64,000 nt of DNA, from positions 101,079,470 to 101,143,469 of the forward strand of contig OW121848.1 of the NCBI GenBank assembly GCA_933228895.1, given 5' to 3'. The position numbers were made by a program, and so were the translations under genes. The first letter of the stretch is position 1. The number at the start of each line of letters is the position of its first letter. The notes beneath the pieces are model-generated. The model saw only the letters and a program-made list of their open reading frames with translations, did not search any database and was not told the DNA's origin. This document shows, one piece after another, positions 9,961 through 23,730 of the stretch. This DNA is from Platycnemis pennipes. Lineage: Eukaryota; Arthropoda; Insecta; Odonata; Platycnemididae.

Positions 9961-11389
9961 TCCTCTCGTCTCCATCAGAAGGGAACGGTAGTCAAGATCA
10001 AAATGCTAGAGTATTCTAATCTTTAGAATACGGTCTTTGAGTTGCGAATCGCAGGAGCTAGCTCACAAAATACCTCAGTGGAAACCAACTGCAGGTTATC
10101 AAGGGCTCAGAGGACCATTATTCGTTTTAAAGGTAAACAGAGGTCAGCTACATCTGACGCAGTGTTTAAATGAACTAGACTGGAAAATTTATACCCGTTG
10201 AATCATCGTACCCATACGGATAATGATGCAACAAGACTGAAGTCTCTAAAGCCAAATAACAATTACTATTACCAGCACGTAAACGTAGCAGTCAGTTAAG
10301 CTAACATAAGTTGAGAACAACCGTTGGGATTAATGACTCAATGATTAGAATGGCTAAATGACACTCAACGTCGTTGAAAAAGATGTTTCTGTTAGTGTAA
10401 ATCTAAAACTGCACAAAAAAACCATGCATCTCTTGGCTACGCACTCCCAAACCTGTCTAAAATTCAGCGTTATTAAGTTATTCACCAGCAATGTGTACGT
10501 ATATCACATTTAAAACTTTCAGCCATATCTCGTCGAAGCTTTAAATACTATGGTTTAGAATATTATCCATTTACACCACTTGAAAATACATTTTTTTATA
10601 ATAATGTGATAAAAATTTTAATTTAAAAAAACTGATATACTTCTGTAAAAGCATTTTCGCCAAATTTTATAGAATTATAAAATAATGTTAACTTTAATTA
10701 ACATTTATATCGCAGCTGATACGTTTTAAAAGGTATTTAGCGTTATAGAAAATTAATTCAAGAACCAATCAATAATCTGTCCAATTTCAACCTCTTCACG
10801 GAATTCATCGACTTGCCGGAAGCAGCAACACTCTTGGAAACACATGGCGTATTTTTATTTAAATCGCAAATATATTAGTTTTAATTTCATAGTATTATTC
10901 CCTACACAGAATAATTATTATATCTTTACCTTAACTTATTTCTTCATTATGCATCTTCTTACATTTCATTTACCTTAACTGCCTCTCCATTCTAAAATAT
11001 CGAATCAACTAATATATATTAGGTCTAAATAAACAGTAACAATGTCGTCGTTATCCTCTCAACGGGAGTTGAGGATGCGAAAGAAACATGGATTATATGT
11101 TTTTTTTCATTTTGAAGTATCAATTAAATTTTTGAAGAAGCGGAGGGAACACAAGCTACACATGCATGTAAAAATAAATTATAAGATCACTTTATATCTC
11201 ATTTTTTGAAGAAACAGTTCTAAAACCGTGGATTTCTTTCCCTTGGATTTGGAAGTGAGCCTTTCCTAAATGCTTTTCCCGATGAAGCTTCCCTGATGGT
11301 AGATGATTCTCCTTCTTTAAACATTACCTGAGATGTAAATAAGGCTCTCTCCTCACTACCTATCCATCCATTAACTTCTACGCCACGAA
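9961..11389. other. AT-rich stretch, no gene seen
   Basis: I see no open frame of note, no tRNA B-box and no clear inverted or tandem repeat. Confidence 0.4.
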
Positions 11390-11910
11390 ACTACGGAGAT
11401 TCTAGAGACTCCTTTAAGGCCGGCTCGGTCTTGGGCATATTTCTCCGATGCGGCCTCCGCCTCCGTGATATCCAACCCAAATCTTTTGGCCCAAGGTTAC
11501 ACCTCGGAGTCCGGTCACGTCCTCCGTGGGCCATAACACTGATGGCGATGGGCGATGTGCCGATGCACTTCAAAAATTGGACGCGAGTGCACCCTTGCGT
11601 GAAAGAGGCGAAGGGGCAGAGGCGGGAACACGGTTGGGAGGGGGTGGACGGAGGGAGGTGGGAGAGGAGGTCATAAAAGTCTCCTTTCCGTGTGGAAAAA
11701 GTGGGAGAATTTCATTCCTCACGGAAGTACGGAAGGGCTCCGACGGTTTCCCTTCTGTTTTGCGCCTGACTGGTCGCATGCACTTGCGCTCTTTGTGCCC
11801 GTGCACCGCGGCTCGGGCCTTCGTCTCCCATTCTGACCTCAAGCATTATTTCCCCTTACAGCACCTCTCTCTTTCCCCATGGCGGCCCTGATGAATAAAT
11901 ATTTAGTCCC
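11390..11910. other. GC-rich island switching from purine to pyrimidine
   Basis: G+C is high. The + strand is purine-rich at about 11590-11680 and pyrimidine-rich at about 11830-11940. Open frames of 60-121 codons overlap on both strands and show no domain. This is consistent with a regulatory island. Confidence 0.35.
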
Positions 11911-14900
11911 TTGCACTCCTCTACCCTCTCCGTTCTGGGGTGAAATTCAGGTAGCTTATCTCAGTTGGCGGCACGCATACCACAACATACCATCACCGCA
12001 GGTTCTAAATTACATTTACATCAAGTACATATGTGCAGCGATTTCAAATAGGAGCTTATATTCCCACATTTTATCACGGAGGCTCCTTAGCTATTAAAAT
12101 TCTCCTTAAAAATCCATACACCGCTAATGGAGAAAGAGCTTGCTCCTCACCTTTGTTTCCCAGAGCTCTAGGGGAACCATTGCTGAGAAGGTTTATGAGT
12201 GTACTCGAAAAGGGTTTCCTTTGCTTAAAGTGGTCCGCTTTCCTTGTTATGTATTCCAGTTTAACATTCTCTTACGTAAGAATGAAAAAAATCCCAAAAC
12301 AAATTCCGTTCAGCACACAACAGGGAAAATGTTTTCCCACTGAGCAACAATGATACCGCTTATGATTAGTAATCCTAGTCTCATCCCCTGAATCAACGTC
12401 TATATGTAAAATATGTCCACGGATGCATTCCATGGAATCACCCAAAAAAATGCTAAGATATATAACTTGAAACAAAGGGCTCCTGATCTCATGCTTAAAT
12501 ACCAATACTAACGACAGCATGTCTCAGACTCCACAAAATTCTCACTCGCTCCATCCATTAATACATCTCTCGTTTCCCTCCAATAACGTCTTCGTCTCGG
12601 GTACCGTTCACCTGTTCGTTTTCCTCCTCTACGTTAACTCGGGCCTTTCACTTCAATGCCCGCTATTTCTCCCTCCGAAGCCCCAACCCACAGCACAAAC
12701 AGACAGAAGCGCAGTACATGTTCCCTCCGATTATCGCTCGATCGTGCTCAGCTTTCAAATGCGCCGCAGAGCCGTCTTTTCTCTGGTTTCCCACATAACG
12801 AGAGGAACGAAGTAGCTCTGGTCCGTGAGCATTTGAGGTATCCTCCCAGTGCGACCAGGTTATCCTCTTCGTAAATTCAAGGGGAGCTACCTCTCGCGCA
12901 TTTAATATAGATCTTTCAATTTTTCTTGATAGGGACAAAATCTTCCCGTGCATTTCTATTCCTCGGTTGAAATGAATAACTTATAAAACTGTCATTGACC
13001 TTCACCACTAGTTAAATTACTATTACAATTATGCTAAATAGTTATAAATATTTCTGTGAATAATATAAGTTAACAGCCGTTCGTGAGATAAAATAAAGTA
13101 TGCACAAAATCAGAAGGTAAAATTTTGCAATGCATATTTTTTCTAAAAAATCCCAACTGTTTGGATGTCGTGCATTAATAACTGGATTAATAACACAATG
13201 TCTCTCAGTCGTTGTTCCATCACATTCAATGAAAGTAAAACTTCTTATATTACAGTCGATGTTTTTTCTATTTTGATGCTAATTAAGAAGTTTTATTGGC
13301 ACGAAATTCTCCAAAATAAGCGTATAATCCTATTTCTATGCTAAAGTATATATTGGGTGGCTAATAATATTTCATTAAGGGAACCAAAAATTTCCCGCAT
13401 ATTGAATCGAATTACTGAAATAACCACAGTTCTTAGTACTTGAACTGAGAAGATTTCTTAAACCTTGATGTCGTAACAAGACTGCACAATAATAATTTGA
13501 ACTAAGTGCTTTAAAGTATGCGCAATATATCATTACCAACAGGAAACTCTAAGTGAAACAAAGAGTAAGCATAGTCATTCTAGACGTTATTAATTTAAAT
13601 TAATCATCGAAACAAAAGATGAATACTAAACATAAACCAAAAGATAATTAATTTAAACAGTCTTTAAGTTCTTCTTCAAGTTTTAAGACTTCTCCGATTC
13701 TTAAAATCAACTTGCCTCTCCATTTATACTTTTAGCTGTAATAGAATCGGTTTAAAATGAGAAAGGGAAACCTTGCGAAATGCTCTGGTGGACAAATCTT
13801 CCAAAAGTTGAGAGCGAGAAGCACTTGAAGGAGCTGTCACTTCACAGCATTGTTAAGGAAGACTTAATGATGAATGTGAAAGCGAGAGATGGAAACAGAA
13901 GAAACGTACGTGGGTGAAATAAAGCAGGAACAATTGTGAAGAGAAAGAGGGAGTCAGGAACTGCGGAGGTGGCGTTTTTCAGTTGTATGATGGATCGAAA
14001 TCATGCACTATTTTTGAGTATTGAGCAAGGGACCCAATAAAGGTAGACGTAAGTTATTGGGTGGAATGAGTTAAAAGAAGTATAGCCTAACCTTAATCAG
14101 GATGTATGAAGAGGTGTTTTTTTAAACAGTTTTAAAAAAAGGGATGAAAGCCCTCCTGCGGAGCCTATGCTGAAAATCAAGGACTAAATAACTGTTATGA
14201 GTAGGAATCAAAGAAGAGAGTAGATTAAAAGTAAACATTGGGGAGAAATGAATTGAAACAACGGGAGGAAAAATAAGCTAAGGAGGGAATAAATCAGCAG
14301 GTCTAAATAATGAGCAAAATGAAAAAAAGAAATTTACCTGATGGACCACATTAAGACATTGTATGGATCGCAAAAATCTTGCATAAACAAAAGAGGTCAC
14401 ATTTAAATTCTTGCAGTACACAATAAACAAAATCACATTTTCTATATACGGCAATGAAGTATAAAATTTAAATAGTGAAACTATAATATTCCCGACTGAA
14501 AATGAGAAAATATTGTAGTGAGATGGTTCAAGGGAAACGTGGTGCTGTGCAAAAGTTTCTCTACGTAAACGTTGCAGTCATTGTAATTGAAACAGGGGAG
14601 AATAGAATGAGCATTGATTATAATATGTTCAGCTATAAACAGGCAAAGTATTCATTTTTGCATGTGAATAAAAACAATTCAAATATCAAGCTTACAGACA
14701 TTAATTGCTTCAAGAGAAAAATGACAACTTGGAGCTAATGCAAATGCCATGAACGAATTCGCCAAAGGCGAAAATGAATCCATTTTGTGCCATCACAAAT
14801 GTGAAGGCAACTGCAAAGAAAGAAGATGAGTAGAATATAAATGAAGGAGAGCAAACACGAGGTTACGGAGAGACCGAGAAGGCACGTTGAAGAGAGCCAA

Positions 14901-16310
14901 AAGGAGAGAGAGCGAAAGAGTGGAAAATAAGACTGTGGAAGGAGATGAACAGGAAGGTAGGCGGTGGTGGAAGGGTGGAATGGGAGCGGTAAAGGAAGTT
15001 CGTCGGGAAATTCGTTAATTGGGGTGGAAACCAGGACGGATAGAATGTTGTGCAAAAGGGTCGAGAAGTTGCTGGAATCAGGGAAGTGTGGAGATGAATA
15101 ATTGAATGGTTGGTTGTGCGAAAAAGTTCATCTTTTTTCTCCGAAGTGAATACCTTGATCTTATCTATATTTCTTCCGCTTCTGCAGACAATACTCTTCT
15201 TTATTATCTTCTTCCAAATTTTCCCACTAACTTTTACCTTGCCTTTCTTCCCATGAATTTTATTACAATAAATAGAACAGATTTCCCACTGTTCCCACAA
15301 CATATGAGGAATTAAAGCTCATATAACGGAATCTTTGTGAGACTTTGTGATGGGCATAATCATACCGAGGTTCCCTAACCAGAGAATATTTGGATGCCAG
15401 CGTTCAACATAGGCTACTCCGTAACGAATGTGATGGATTTCATTAAGCATGACACGTACTAAAAAGAAAAATTACTTTTGTTATGAAGTGAAAAATGATG
15501 GATCAATGAGAGAAGTGGAATAACAAATTCCAAGAGCCTAAATGACTGGAAGAACCTGCATAACAATTTCTACGCAAAATGCTAAATTATTACACTATAA
15601 CATATGACACATCGTTACACTTCATTTATAAACAGAAAAGGTATTTAAATTAACACAAAAAGTTGTAACAAAGAAAACTAGTTCATGAAAATAGCTATCC
15701 AACCTTTGAGACATTTAGCTTCATTCCACAGGCAGTTAGAAAAGGCCCATGTTATTTCCCTTTGGTTGAGATTATTAGGTCAAAGATAGGTTTACATAAA
15801 TTTTGGAGCAACATACTTAATTGCAGTTTCATTCCATAAGTAGAACTATTAAATAAACTTTTAACATTAAATCCATTTTTAATTTCAGTGCGGACGTGAA
15901 TTGATAATTTTATTCGTTAAGAAGGGATTTTTTAAAAATCTTTTCAATTGAATTCATGCCTATGGCTTTGGGGAATAATATATCAGAGCATATAAGTGTC
16001 GATTTTATAAGATACTAACATGGTCCCTAAGTTATTTGTATGCAGTATAGGAGAAGTGCCCAGACCAACGAATAAACTAGAATAAAAATATTTGAGGATG
16101 TGGGAGAGCATTCTACCGAAAGAAGGATCTTATGGTAGAGTGACCACTTCAAAGAAAAAGAAGATCAATTATCATTATATGTAAGGAAAATTTGATGCAG
16201 TGAAATAAAGAATACTATCCATTAAGCGGAGAAAGTGCAAAGTTAGCAGAGACAAAGACGACTGGGTGAAGATGGAATAGCGAGCGAAGAAAGTGGTAAT
16301 AACAGCACTG
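11911..16310. other. mixed intergenic DNA with weak islands, no gene seen
   Basis: Moderately GC-richer patches occur at about 12130-12350, 12500-12900 and 14820-15075, the last strongly purine-rich on the + strand. The 146-codon frame on the - strand at 14863-15303 spans that purine-rich patch and is low complexity. The rest is AT-rich. I recognise no exon. Confidence 0.35.
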
Positions 16311-16480
16311 TCCAACATAAATATTGTCGCCTGAGTACGACGGCAACCAGCCAAAGTTTCTGTAACGCTGGTGGCATCTTTTCAGGGGACATCAATATCA
16401 ATCTTGTCAAGTTCACGGCGTGGCGTGGCGCAGGATTTGCCGAGGCGCTAGGTTACGGACCGGCGGCGGGTTATGGATTC
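16311..16480. other. isolated GC-rich patch of mixed composition
   Basis: About 170 bases of balanced, high-complexity sequence stand out from AT-rich flanks. Unlike the skewed islands, it is not purine- or pyrimidine-biased. It includes the short direct repeat GGCGTGGCGTGGCG at about 16418-16431. It could be a fragment of a dispersed repeat or a conserved non-coding element; I cannot tell which. Confidence 0.25.
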
Positions 16481-19400
16481 ATATTCAAGAGATATATTAA
16501 TGATATTCCACCCGCTCGGAAACATATTTTCCTCAGCTCTCTATCGCCCGTTTTTAGCCATGTTATGCCTAAGCTACAAGCCTCTTCCGTTCAGTGTATT
16601 TTCTACCTCCCTCAAAATCAACAAACCCGCGTCTTCTTCCCTTTCCCATCCTCTATATCGCCCTTCGTAAAAATATTGCTTTTATATACTTGCTCAACCT
16701 ATCTATCTGGCTACCTCATGTAATCATAACCCTTTGTCTTCATTACATTTCATCTTATGATCTCAATACTCCTTAATCATAGATCTCTTACACCTGCAAC
16801 ATTTTTTCCTTCTCCTTCATCTTCAAATCCGATTTACACTCGTAAACGGATTTGGCTGACTAAAACGACTTCTGGTGTACTTATTAAAAAGTAAAATACT
16901 TATCATGGCCATTCAACGAGTTATAAGACTACAAGTGCAAATCGTAGGAACCGAAGATTTTCTACTGCCCTATAAACAGGGATTGAGAATATTTTTAAAA
17001 AATTTCAAGACCATCTGAGCAAGTTATGAGTTGAGTTCCACTGTTTCCAGTGAAACCGATCGTGGAACTAACTACAGCTAATTCTTGAGAAATTCAGTCA
17101 ATACGCAGGTTATCTACACTCTCCCGCTTATACCACTTAAGTTCCTCACCCGTTTCTTAAAGGTTACTTGAAAGGGAATTAATGATTTTCACCAGTACAT
17201 TTAGAATTAAAAGCGGTATTTGCTAACACATAGGCGTCTAATGTGCACTTAGATTATAATTTTTTAAACCCTTAATAAACTGAAAATAATCGCAGCGAAA
17301 TGGGACTTAAAGATAGTTCTTGCTCACCACGGATGTACTCACTGAATTATGAATTGGCGATTTTCCTAAAGTCAGAATGTGACAAATGGCCGTTAATGAA
17401 TTTATCATGCATATAACTCAATAATTATGAGTGTGTAAATATTGATATCATTCCAATAGATTGATCATGCATGTCTCTTGCATAAATAATAATGATAAGT
17501 ATGAATTATATTTGATTTTCATTCAATATTTTAGGATGTTTATTTCATTCACTACCTAGAAGAGAGTGCACAAAATGTAAAAACGTATAATGTTGGATGA
17601 TTAAGCCAATATTAAGCCACGAAAGATTCAATACATCACAAATCAATATTCGAGCTCATGATTATTATCAAAAAATACATTACTTACGAGCCGATCAACT
17701 TTTCCCTCGGTATACTGTTTATAAACGAGACATGCTATCATTTGTTCCAAAAAAAGGCCCAAAAATTGGGCATCACAATACGTAGAGCACAAAACAAGTG
17801 CGAAAATAACCAGAGTACTACAACAACAAAATATTTAAGATGATTTGCTGCCCCATCTAGCATTTACTTGTGCCGCCCGGAATATATTATTCCACGTCCC
17901 ACCTTTCACTTCCCTTGCGAAACCTCATCTCCACATATCCCACAGGGATGGCCATCATTTTTTCTTAAGATGTCTTCAGGTGTGCTTCGGACACGACACG
18001 GGAGTCATGGAGGCCATCGAACGATGGATGGCACAACTGCCTGTGGAGACAGGGGTCATTACATTGCTGATTCGAGATAGGTGCAGTGAAGGAGCCGAGA
18101 AGAAGCATGATGGGAAGGGTCGGGAGTCAGGGGAGGAGTGAAAGAGAAGGATGGGAGAAGAACTGCGTAAGAAAGCAGGGTCACTGACCTTGGAAGAGGG
18201 ACGAAGGCATCGTGACAGAAAGCAGGAAAAGGAATGTTGGCAGGAAAGGCCTTCGGCCGACATTTGGAGCTTGACCAGATTCACAACAATAAGGGTAAAT
18301 GTGAAACGATAAGGCCCTGAAAAAGGCAGGGTATGGCGGGAAAAAAATAACTACACATAGCTAAAGCCTGCACGCGCCTTAGAAAATTTAATTCATGTTT
18401 TAATTTAGTATTTGACCTATAGATGGCAAGGAGGAACCTAAGAAGAAAAAGGAATATGTATCACACAATGAGAATGTCAGCAGGTAAGAAGGATTGGTAG
18501 ATGGTTGGAGAAGGGTATTCTGTGCGAAGCGTGAAAATGGAGATAAAAGGATAGAGAAAGTTGGAGAAATATCTGATGGCGCCGCCCGGTCCTACCGTGG
18601 CAGCAAAATATTTTTCCGGAGGTGCCATCCGTCCCTTTTATCAGTGAGTAAGCAAAGAGGGTCGTGAGGAAAGAAAGGCTGAAGAAAATCCTTAGAATAG
18701 AATCGCACCACATGCTGACCTCGTGCATTCACCTCCCTTTCATTTCTAGTAGCCAACATCATTCAAATTTTCAAGGCGGACTACTGGTTAAAATGGGTAC
18801 TCGATGACACAAAAATTCCGGCAGTAAGTAGTGCATCATTTGGCTCAGAGGTTTCCCTAAAACTCTCATATTTCTTGATTACATATTTCTTTTAGATCCA
18901 CATATCTGTTCGGTGCCTACTGCATTACTGAACCAAAATAAAAATGTATGCAATTTGGATTGAAGCATTTTATGCATTTCCCTAAATATCATCAATTACT
19001 TAAACTAGAGGAATAATTAACTTTATATATGTTATCTATTCCATTTTTAATGGAGAAGGAATTCTCTCCAGAACTAAAATAATGTAAAATACCATTGACT
19101 TGATACACATTTCCGAAATTGATTTAAAATCAAATTATCGTTTTCATCAGAGATTCGTTTCATTGACTCAATCGACAATTAAAACTCATGTTTCGTAAAA
19201 AAATGAATAACAAGGAAAAATATGTCGAATGTAAATTATAAAGCTAGTACGATATAGGTGGTTAAAAAAGATTGAATTTTTTTAACCGTAAGCAATGATG
19301 AAAGGGCATTTAAAGCATTTTTATCATTATTTAGGCAATGAGAAGAGGTTAAAAATTCTACATACATTATTTCATACTTGGAAAAGTAACGTTAGAAATT

Positions 19401-19990
19401 GAAAGTAAATAAAACCCACATTATCAAGAAATTAAGAGATTCTAAATTGCACTGGGTAATGAATAAATACGTTTTAGAGTAAATATAGAAACCGTGGAAA
19501 AAATTAAGGATCATAGAAGGATAAACAAAATAAGTTCATCAAGTTAACGGTACATAAGGAGATTAGGCAGAATAAAATTAGGATTTCAAATGTGTTTCAT
19601 TCAGGAAAAGGCTTTTTTTACAGAAGGTGTATGGCGCAGAGGAAACGTAGAGAATCTTTGAGTAAATGAAGAGATGAACGGTGACTGATTGCACTACTTC
19701 AGCTAATTCTGAGCCAAAATAATCTTGAGTGGAGATTGGGTGATTTCAGATATTCCTCAAGTAACACTACAGGCAAATATGGATGTTTGGCAACTTTAAT
19801 GCCAAAAAATAAATGTCTAACAATTGTGTGTCAGGAAAATTGCCATAAGAAAATTACAAGCTTGGGTCTGTGATATCTGCATTCTCTTCGGGTTGTAATC
19901 ACGTCCGTTGTCTTTAGCTGACAACAGTATCGCTGAAATTGCAGTCAGCGTCTTCAGGTCGAAGGAGTTATCCAAGGCATACCCAAGGAC
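16481..19990. other. intergenic DNA, no gene seen
   Basis: The segment is AT-rich with a GC-richer part at about 17850-18300. Frames of 98 codons (+, 17845-18141) and 102 codons (-, 17976-18284) overlap there and have no recognisable domain. An inverted repeat with 8-base arms (TGGAGAAG...CTCTCCA type) lies near 19050. Confidence 0.35.
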
Positions 19991-19996
19991 ATATCG

Positions 19997-20037
19997 AAGG
20001 CATCATACTCCATAATATCTATATAAGTTTTCTCTCT
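19997..20037 (+). repeat. direct repeat, copy 1 of 2
   Basis: These 41 bases match 20930-20970 at 36 positions by eye, including an unbroken run ATCATACTCCATAATATCTA. The flanking sequences differ. The pair lies about 930 bp apart in the same orientation. Confidence 0.7.
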
Positions 20038-20929
20038 ATGTTGCCAGCGAACTGTTGTCAGCAAAAGCAAACGGACGCGGTGAGAACGCAAAGAGAATGC
20101 AGAGATTACACAATCAACGCCGCGAAAATCTTCGAACCTACATGTAAGTTTGTTTCTATTTGCAGATAATGAAATACTTGTGAAAGGGGCCGACCTTATT
20201 TTATGATGCGCATCTGCAACGAAAGAAGAAACAACACAAAGAAGAATGAAAAGTTGAGAATAAAAATCACTGGCTCCAAGGAGTTGTGATCAAGGTGTGT
20301 GTGGCCTAGCAACATACCAATGTTGGTGAAGACAAAGTAATGCGAAATAGTTAATTTTGCATATCACCTCACAGTTCCTTGAGTTGAACTAGAACGTGGG
20401 TGAATAATGCGAGAATGAATGAAGAAATAAAGAATTACGAAATTCATGGCTAAAATCTGAAAGTAATATATTGGAGCACTGGAAATAAAGAACGTCTGAA
20501 AAATGAACGCTAAAATTTCCATATCAAGCACGCACACAACCATAATGATGAACATTTTATTGGGATATGGCAAAATGTGAATTCCTTGATCAAATGTTAG
20601 ATATGATCATAATATATGTTAAGCGGAAGACATAAAGGTAAGAAATGAACGAGTAAAATAAATATATTTGACAGTGTTTTTCACGTTGACTCAGGTTAAG
20701 TGGGGAAGAAGTGGGGAAATTAATATAGTTGGTACAGGTAATGGGGTGTTCAATTAAGCTACTCGGCTGAAATGAAAGCGTTATTTCCCAGGTATAGTGG
20801 AAATATGAAAATGCTCTTTGGAGAGAGAGTAATAGGGGTCACTGAAAACAATCATGTCCTATGTGAATGAAACATGGAAAACGTATTGGAAAGGATAAAA
20901 AGTAAAAAGGACATTGGCAAAGGAGATGC

Positions 20930-20970
20930 AAGGTATCATACTCCATAATATCTACTAAACTTTTCTCTCT
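20930..20970 (+). repeat. direct repeat, copy 2 of 2
   Basis: This is the partner of 19997-20037. The shared segment ends in both copies at TTTTCTCTCT. It could be two copies of a short dispersed repeat, or the flanks of a larger decayed insertion between them. Confidence 0.7.
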
Positions 20971-23285
20971 GTTTTCACTTTACGTTTTCAGAGAAAAAAC
21001 TAACATGGATATGTATCATTTTCTATTGCCTCTTTCTTCTATAACTGACACATCATGGGAGTTTGGTTAGTAATTCCTGATACAAAATTCAAATATCTTT
21101 TCTTTGCCATTATCAGATTACAGTACCTCCAAATCTTTATAAGCCGGATGATGTCTGCATAAATATCTCACGGATTACAGGTTTCTTCAAGCATTAGCAG
21201 CAATTTATTGGTCAGTACCTGAAAAGAAATTTTAATGGTAAGGTCAAAAAAGTTGAGAACGAGATACATGGATAACGTAATGATTTGATAACACTAGATT
21301 AAAGTTAATTGTAATTTATTCGGATACGTTAGCAGCTTTAATGCGGCATAAAGGCTGATTTCACCTTTTCCATTTGCCTTGCATGGAAAAAATGGAGTAT
21401 TTTCCGCGCAGCTAACGTTAAAAAAGGTGAGAAATAAAAATAAAAGCAGCCAAATAATTGATTGATGGCTTCAGTATCAAACTCTGGTGCTGAACATGGC
21501 TCAGTTTGCATATGAGACAGCCCATGATTGATTGATGGGGGCGATTAGTAATGAATAATACATCGGGTACACCCGTGCTCTATGTCGCATTTAGACGCAG
21601 CGATATGGGGAAAACGTGGGGAATGGGAAAACTAGTTCCACTGAGGCAGAATTATTTTTATATGGAATGGGTCCATTATATTCATATAACTAGGCATAAA
21701 AATACTGCAGTCAATCATATGAATGTAAGTTTTTTAAAACATTGTCGATTAATACCAGTAATAGATTAATATACCCATCTGTGACGTGAGTAAAAATTTT
21801 AAGGGGAACTATTTCACAAATTCATCACAAAATATAAAGCACGAAAATTTACTTATTTTTTAATTTGTAGAACGATACAGATATTGCAAAGTAAAGCTTT
21901 CACATTAACTAAAGTACTAACAATAATTCACCCTCTCCTGGTGTTCTATTTTTGCAAATATGCCGAGCACAGTTGAAACAAATTGGCAACTCAACCGTTA
22001 ATAGCATACAATAACTTTTCACAAGCCCTGCCTGAGCAAAGGGAAATTCAGGACAATTATTCATTTCGTTGGCATAGTTATCCAGCATAGGCTTTCACGT
22101 GATAAAATTTACCTCAATTATCTTTCGGGTTCTATTTAAAAGAACGAATTTCTCGGCGGTATTTCAAACATCTATCAATGCACAATAGATCTGGGTATGA
22201 AAGGTTGGCTCAAAATAAAGAAAAGGGTTACCTAAGTCATGTTTCTACTGTAGCTAAAGTGATTTGATAATATTCAACCACACCCCTTTGCTACAATATT
22301 CTCTGCCAAAAATATTGTATTCTGTAAAACATAACAAATTCCAAAAATAAAAAAATGCCATCCTGAAAGGATGGTCTTTGTACTAAATCACTGAGCATCA
22401 AAACAAGGAAAATCCGATGGCCCATATTATATGAGCTTCATCCTGACTGCTGACTGTAATTTGATTTAAGGGAAATACAAGAGTACCTACTCTCCTTTGT
22501 AGCAAGGTATTACTCAAAATTTCTATGTTACTTACTAGGCTCTGCCAATATATAAATTTGTCATCGGATTTATCTCATAGTATATCTTAAGGAACTAGTT
22601 TAGGAATGGTAAGGTTCTATGATTTTTCAAATCTCTTTGAATACTTATAGCCAATTGATTTACTCACGCATAAAAGTAGTCCACCTTCTTACTGGAATAA
22701 AATGCAATAAAGTTGTTTTAAAAAAAGGTTTATGTCCTGTGATGTCATTTTTGCAAGCCCATAGAGCTCGAGTTCTCTCTTTAAAATGAATGTTTTACCC
22801 ACACAAGACGAAGATTCGGATGATTCACCAAAAACCTAGGTTTAATCGTGGGTATATCAAACCGATTTTTCTATTCTTCTTTCAACATGTGCATCCATTG
22901 TCCTCTCAACATATCCCATTTAGTGGCAGGTGGAAAGTCACCCACATAGCCCCCTTTTCTTACAATTATCTCCCAAAAACTCCCTTGGAACAGTTTAACC
23001 TTCAGGTTTCACGATTGAAATATTTCTTAAATACATACGTTGACTTTTACTGGTAAAACTTTCACCCCACCTCAAAAAGAAAATATTCACCTTAAAACTG
23101 GTAAGAAACATAGTTTCAACAATTGAGCTCCCCCGCAATTTACCTTCTTCCCGCAAGGCTCACAACTTTCATCAATTTAGTCCGAAATAGTTATTTTTCT
23201 TATTATTATCCAGCAGTTGTACTGATGGTTAAGCACCAACTCACGTCAAATATATGACCCGATGAATTCTTCTCAATCCTAAGCA
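20971..23285. other. AT-rich stretch, no gene seen
   Basis: The motif GATTGATTGATGG occurs twice in the same orientation, near 21458 and 21527. A small hairpin CCATCC-TGAAA-GGATGG lies near 22359. I see no exon or RNA gene. Confidence 0.4.
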
Positions 23286-23730
23286 GGGCCATTAAATTCG
23301 CCAGTCCAAGATTCGCCCACCCTCTTCCGCATGACCGTATGTTTGTTTTGCCATCTCCCCCATTGTGCATTCGTTTTCTTTGTCTTGCACTTCGTCACAC
23401 TGTCTCTCCATTTCCACTCGCCTCACACGGGACCTTCAAACATTTGTCGGCCGCGCAACTGAGTTAGGACCCCGGAGTGAGGAATGATAAAGTTTGTCCG
23501 GTGGTTGGAGAATGGGATGGCACACGATTGCGTTTCGTGTCCAGGAAATATTCCTTTCCTTCCTCTCGTCCTCCACTCCGCCTCTCCCCTTGGTGCCCCA
23601 TCCACTTGAATTCCGGTATTCACACGGAGTGGAAGAGAAACACTTCTCATCTGCTCCCGCACTCAAGCGACACCACGCTCACTTCGTTTAAGGGCATCGC
23701 TTGGGGAAAATAATCGCGCGCTTCCATGGT
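23286..23730. other. GC-rich island
   Basis: G+C rises sharply, with pyrimidine-rich sequence at about 23320-23430 and 23540-23600 on the + strand. Four overlapping frames of 65-79 codons are open on both strands, which indicates composition and not a gene. No TATA box or CRE is seen. Confidence 0.35.

Noticed and set aside
14735..15303. 106- and 146-codon - strand frames
   Set aside because: Low complexity over a purine-rich patch; no recognisable motif.
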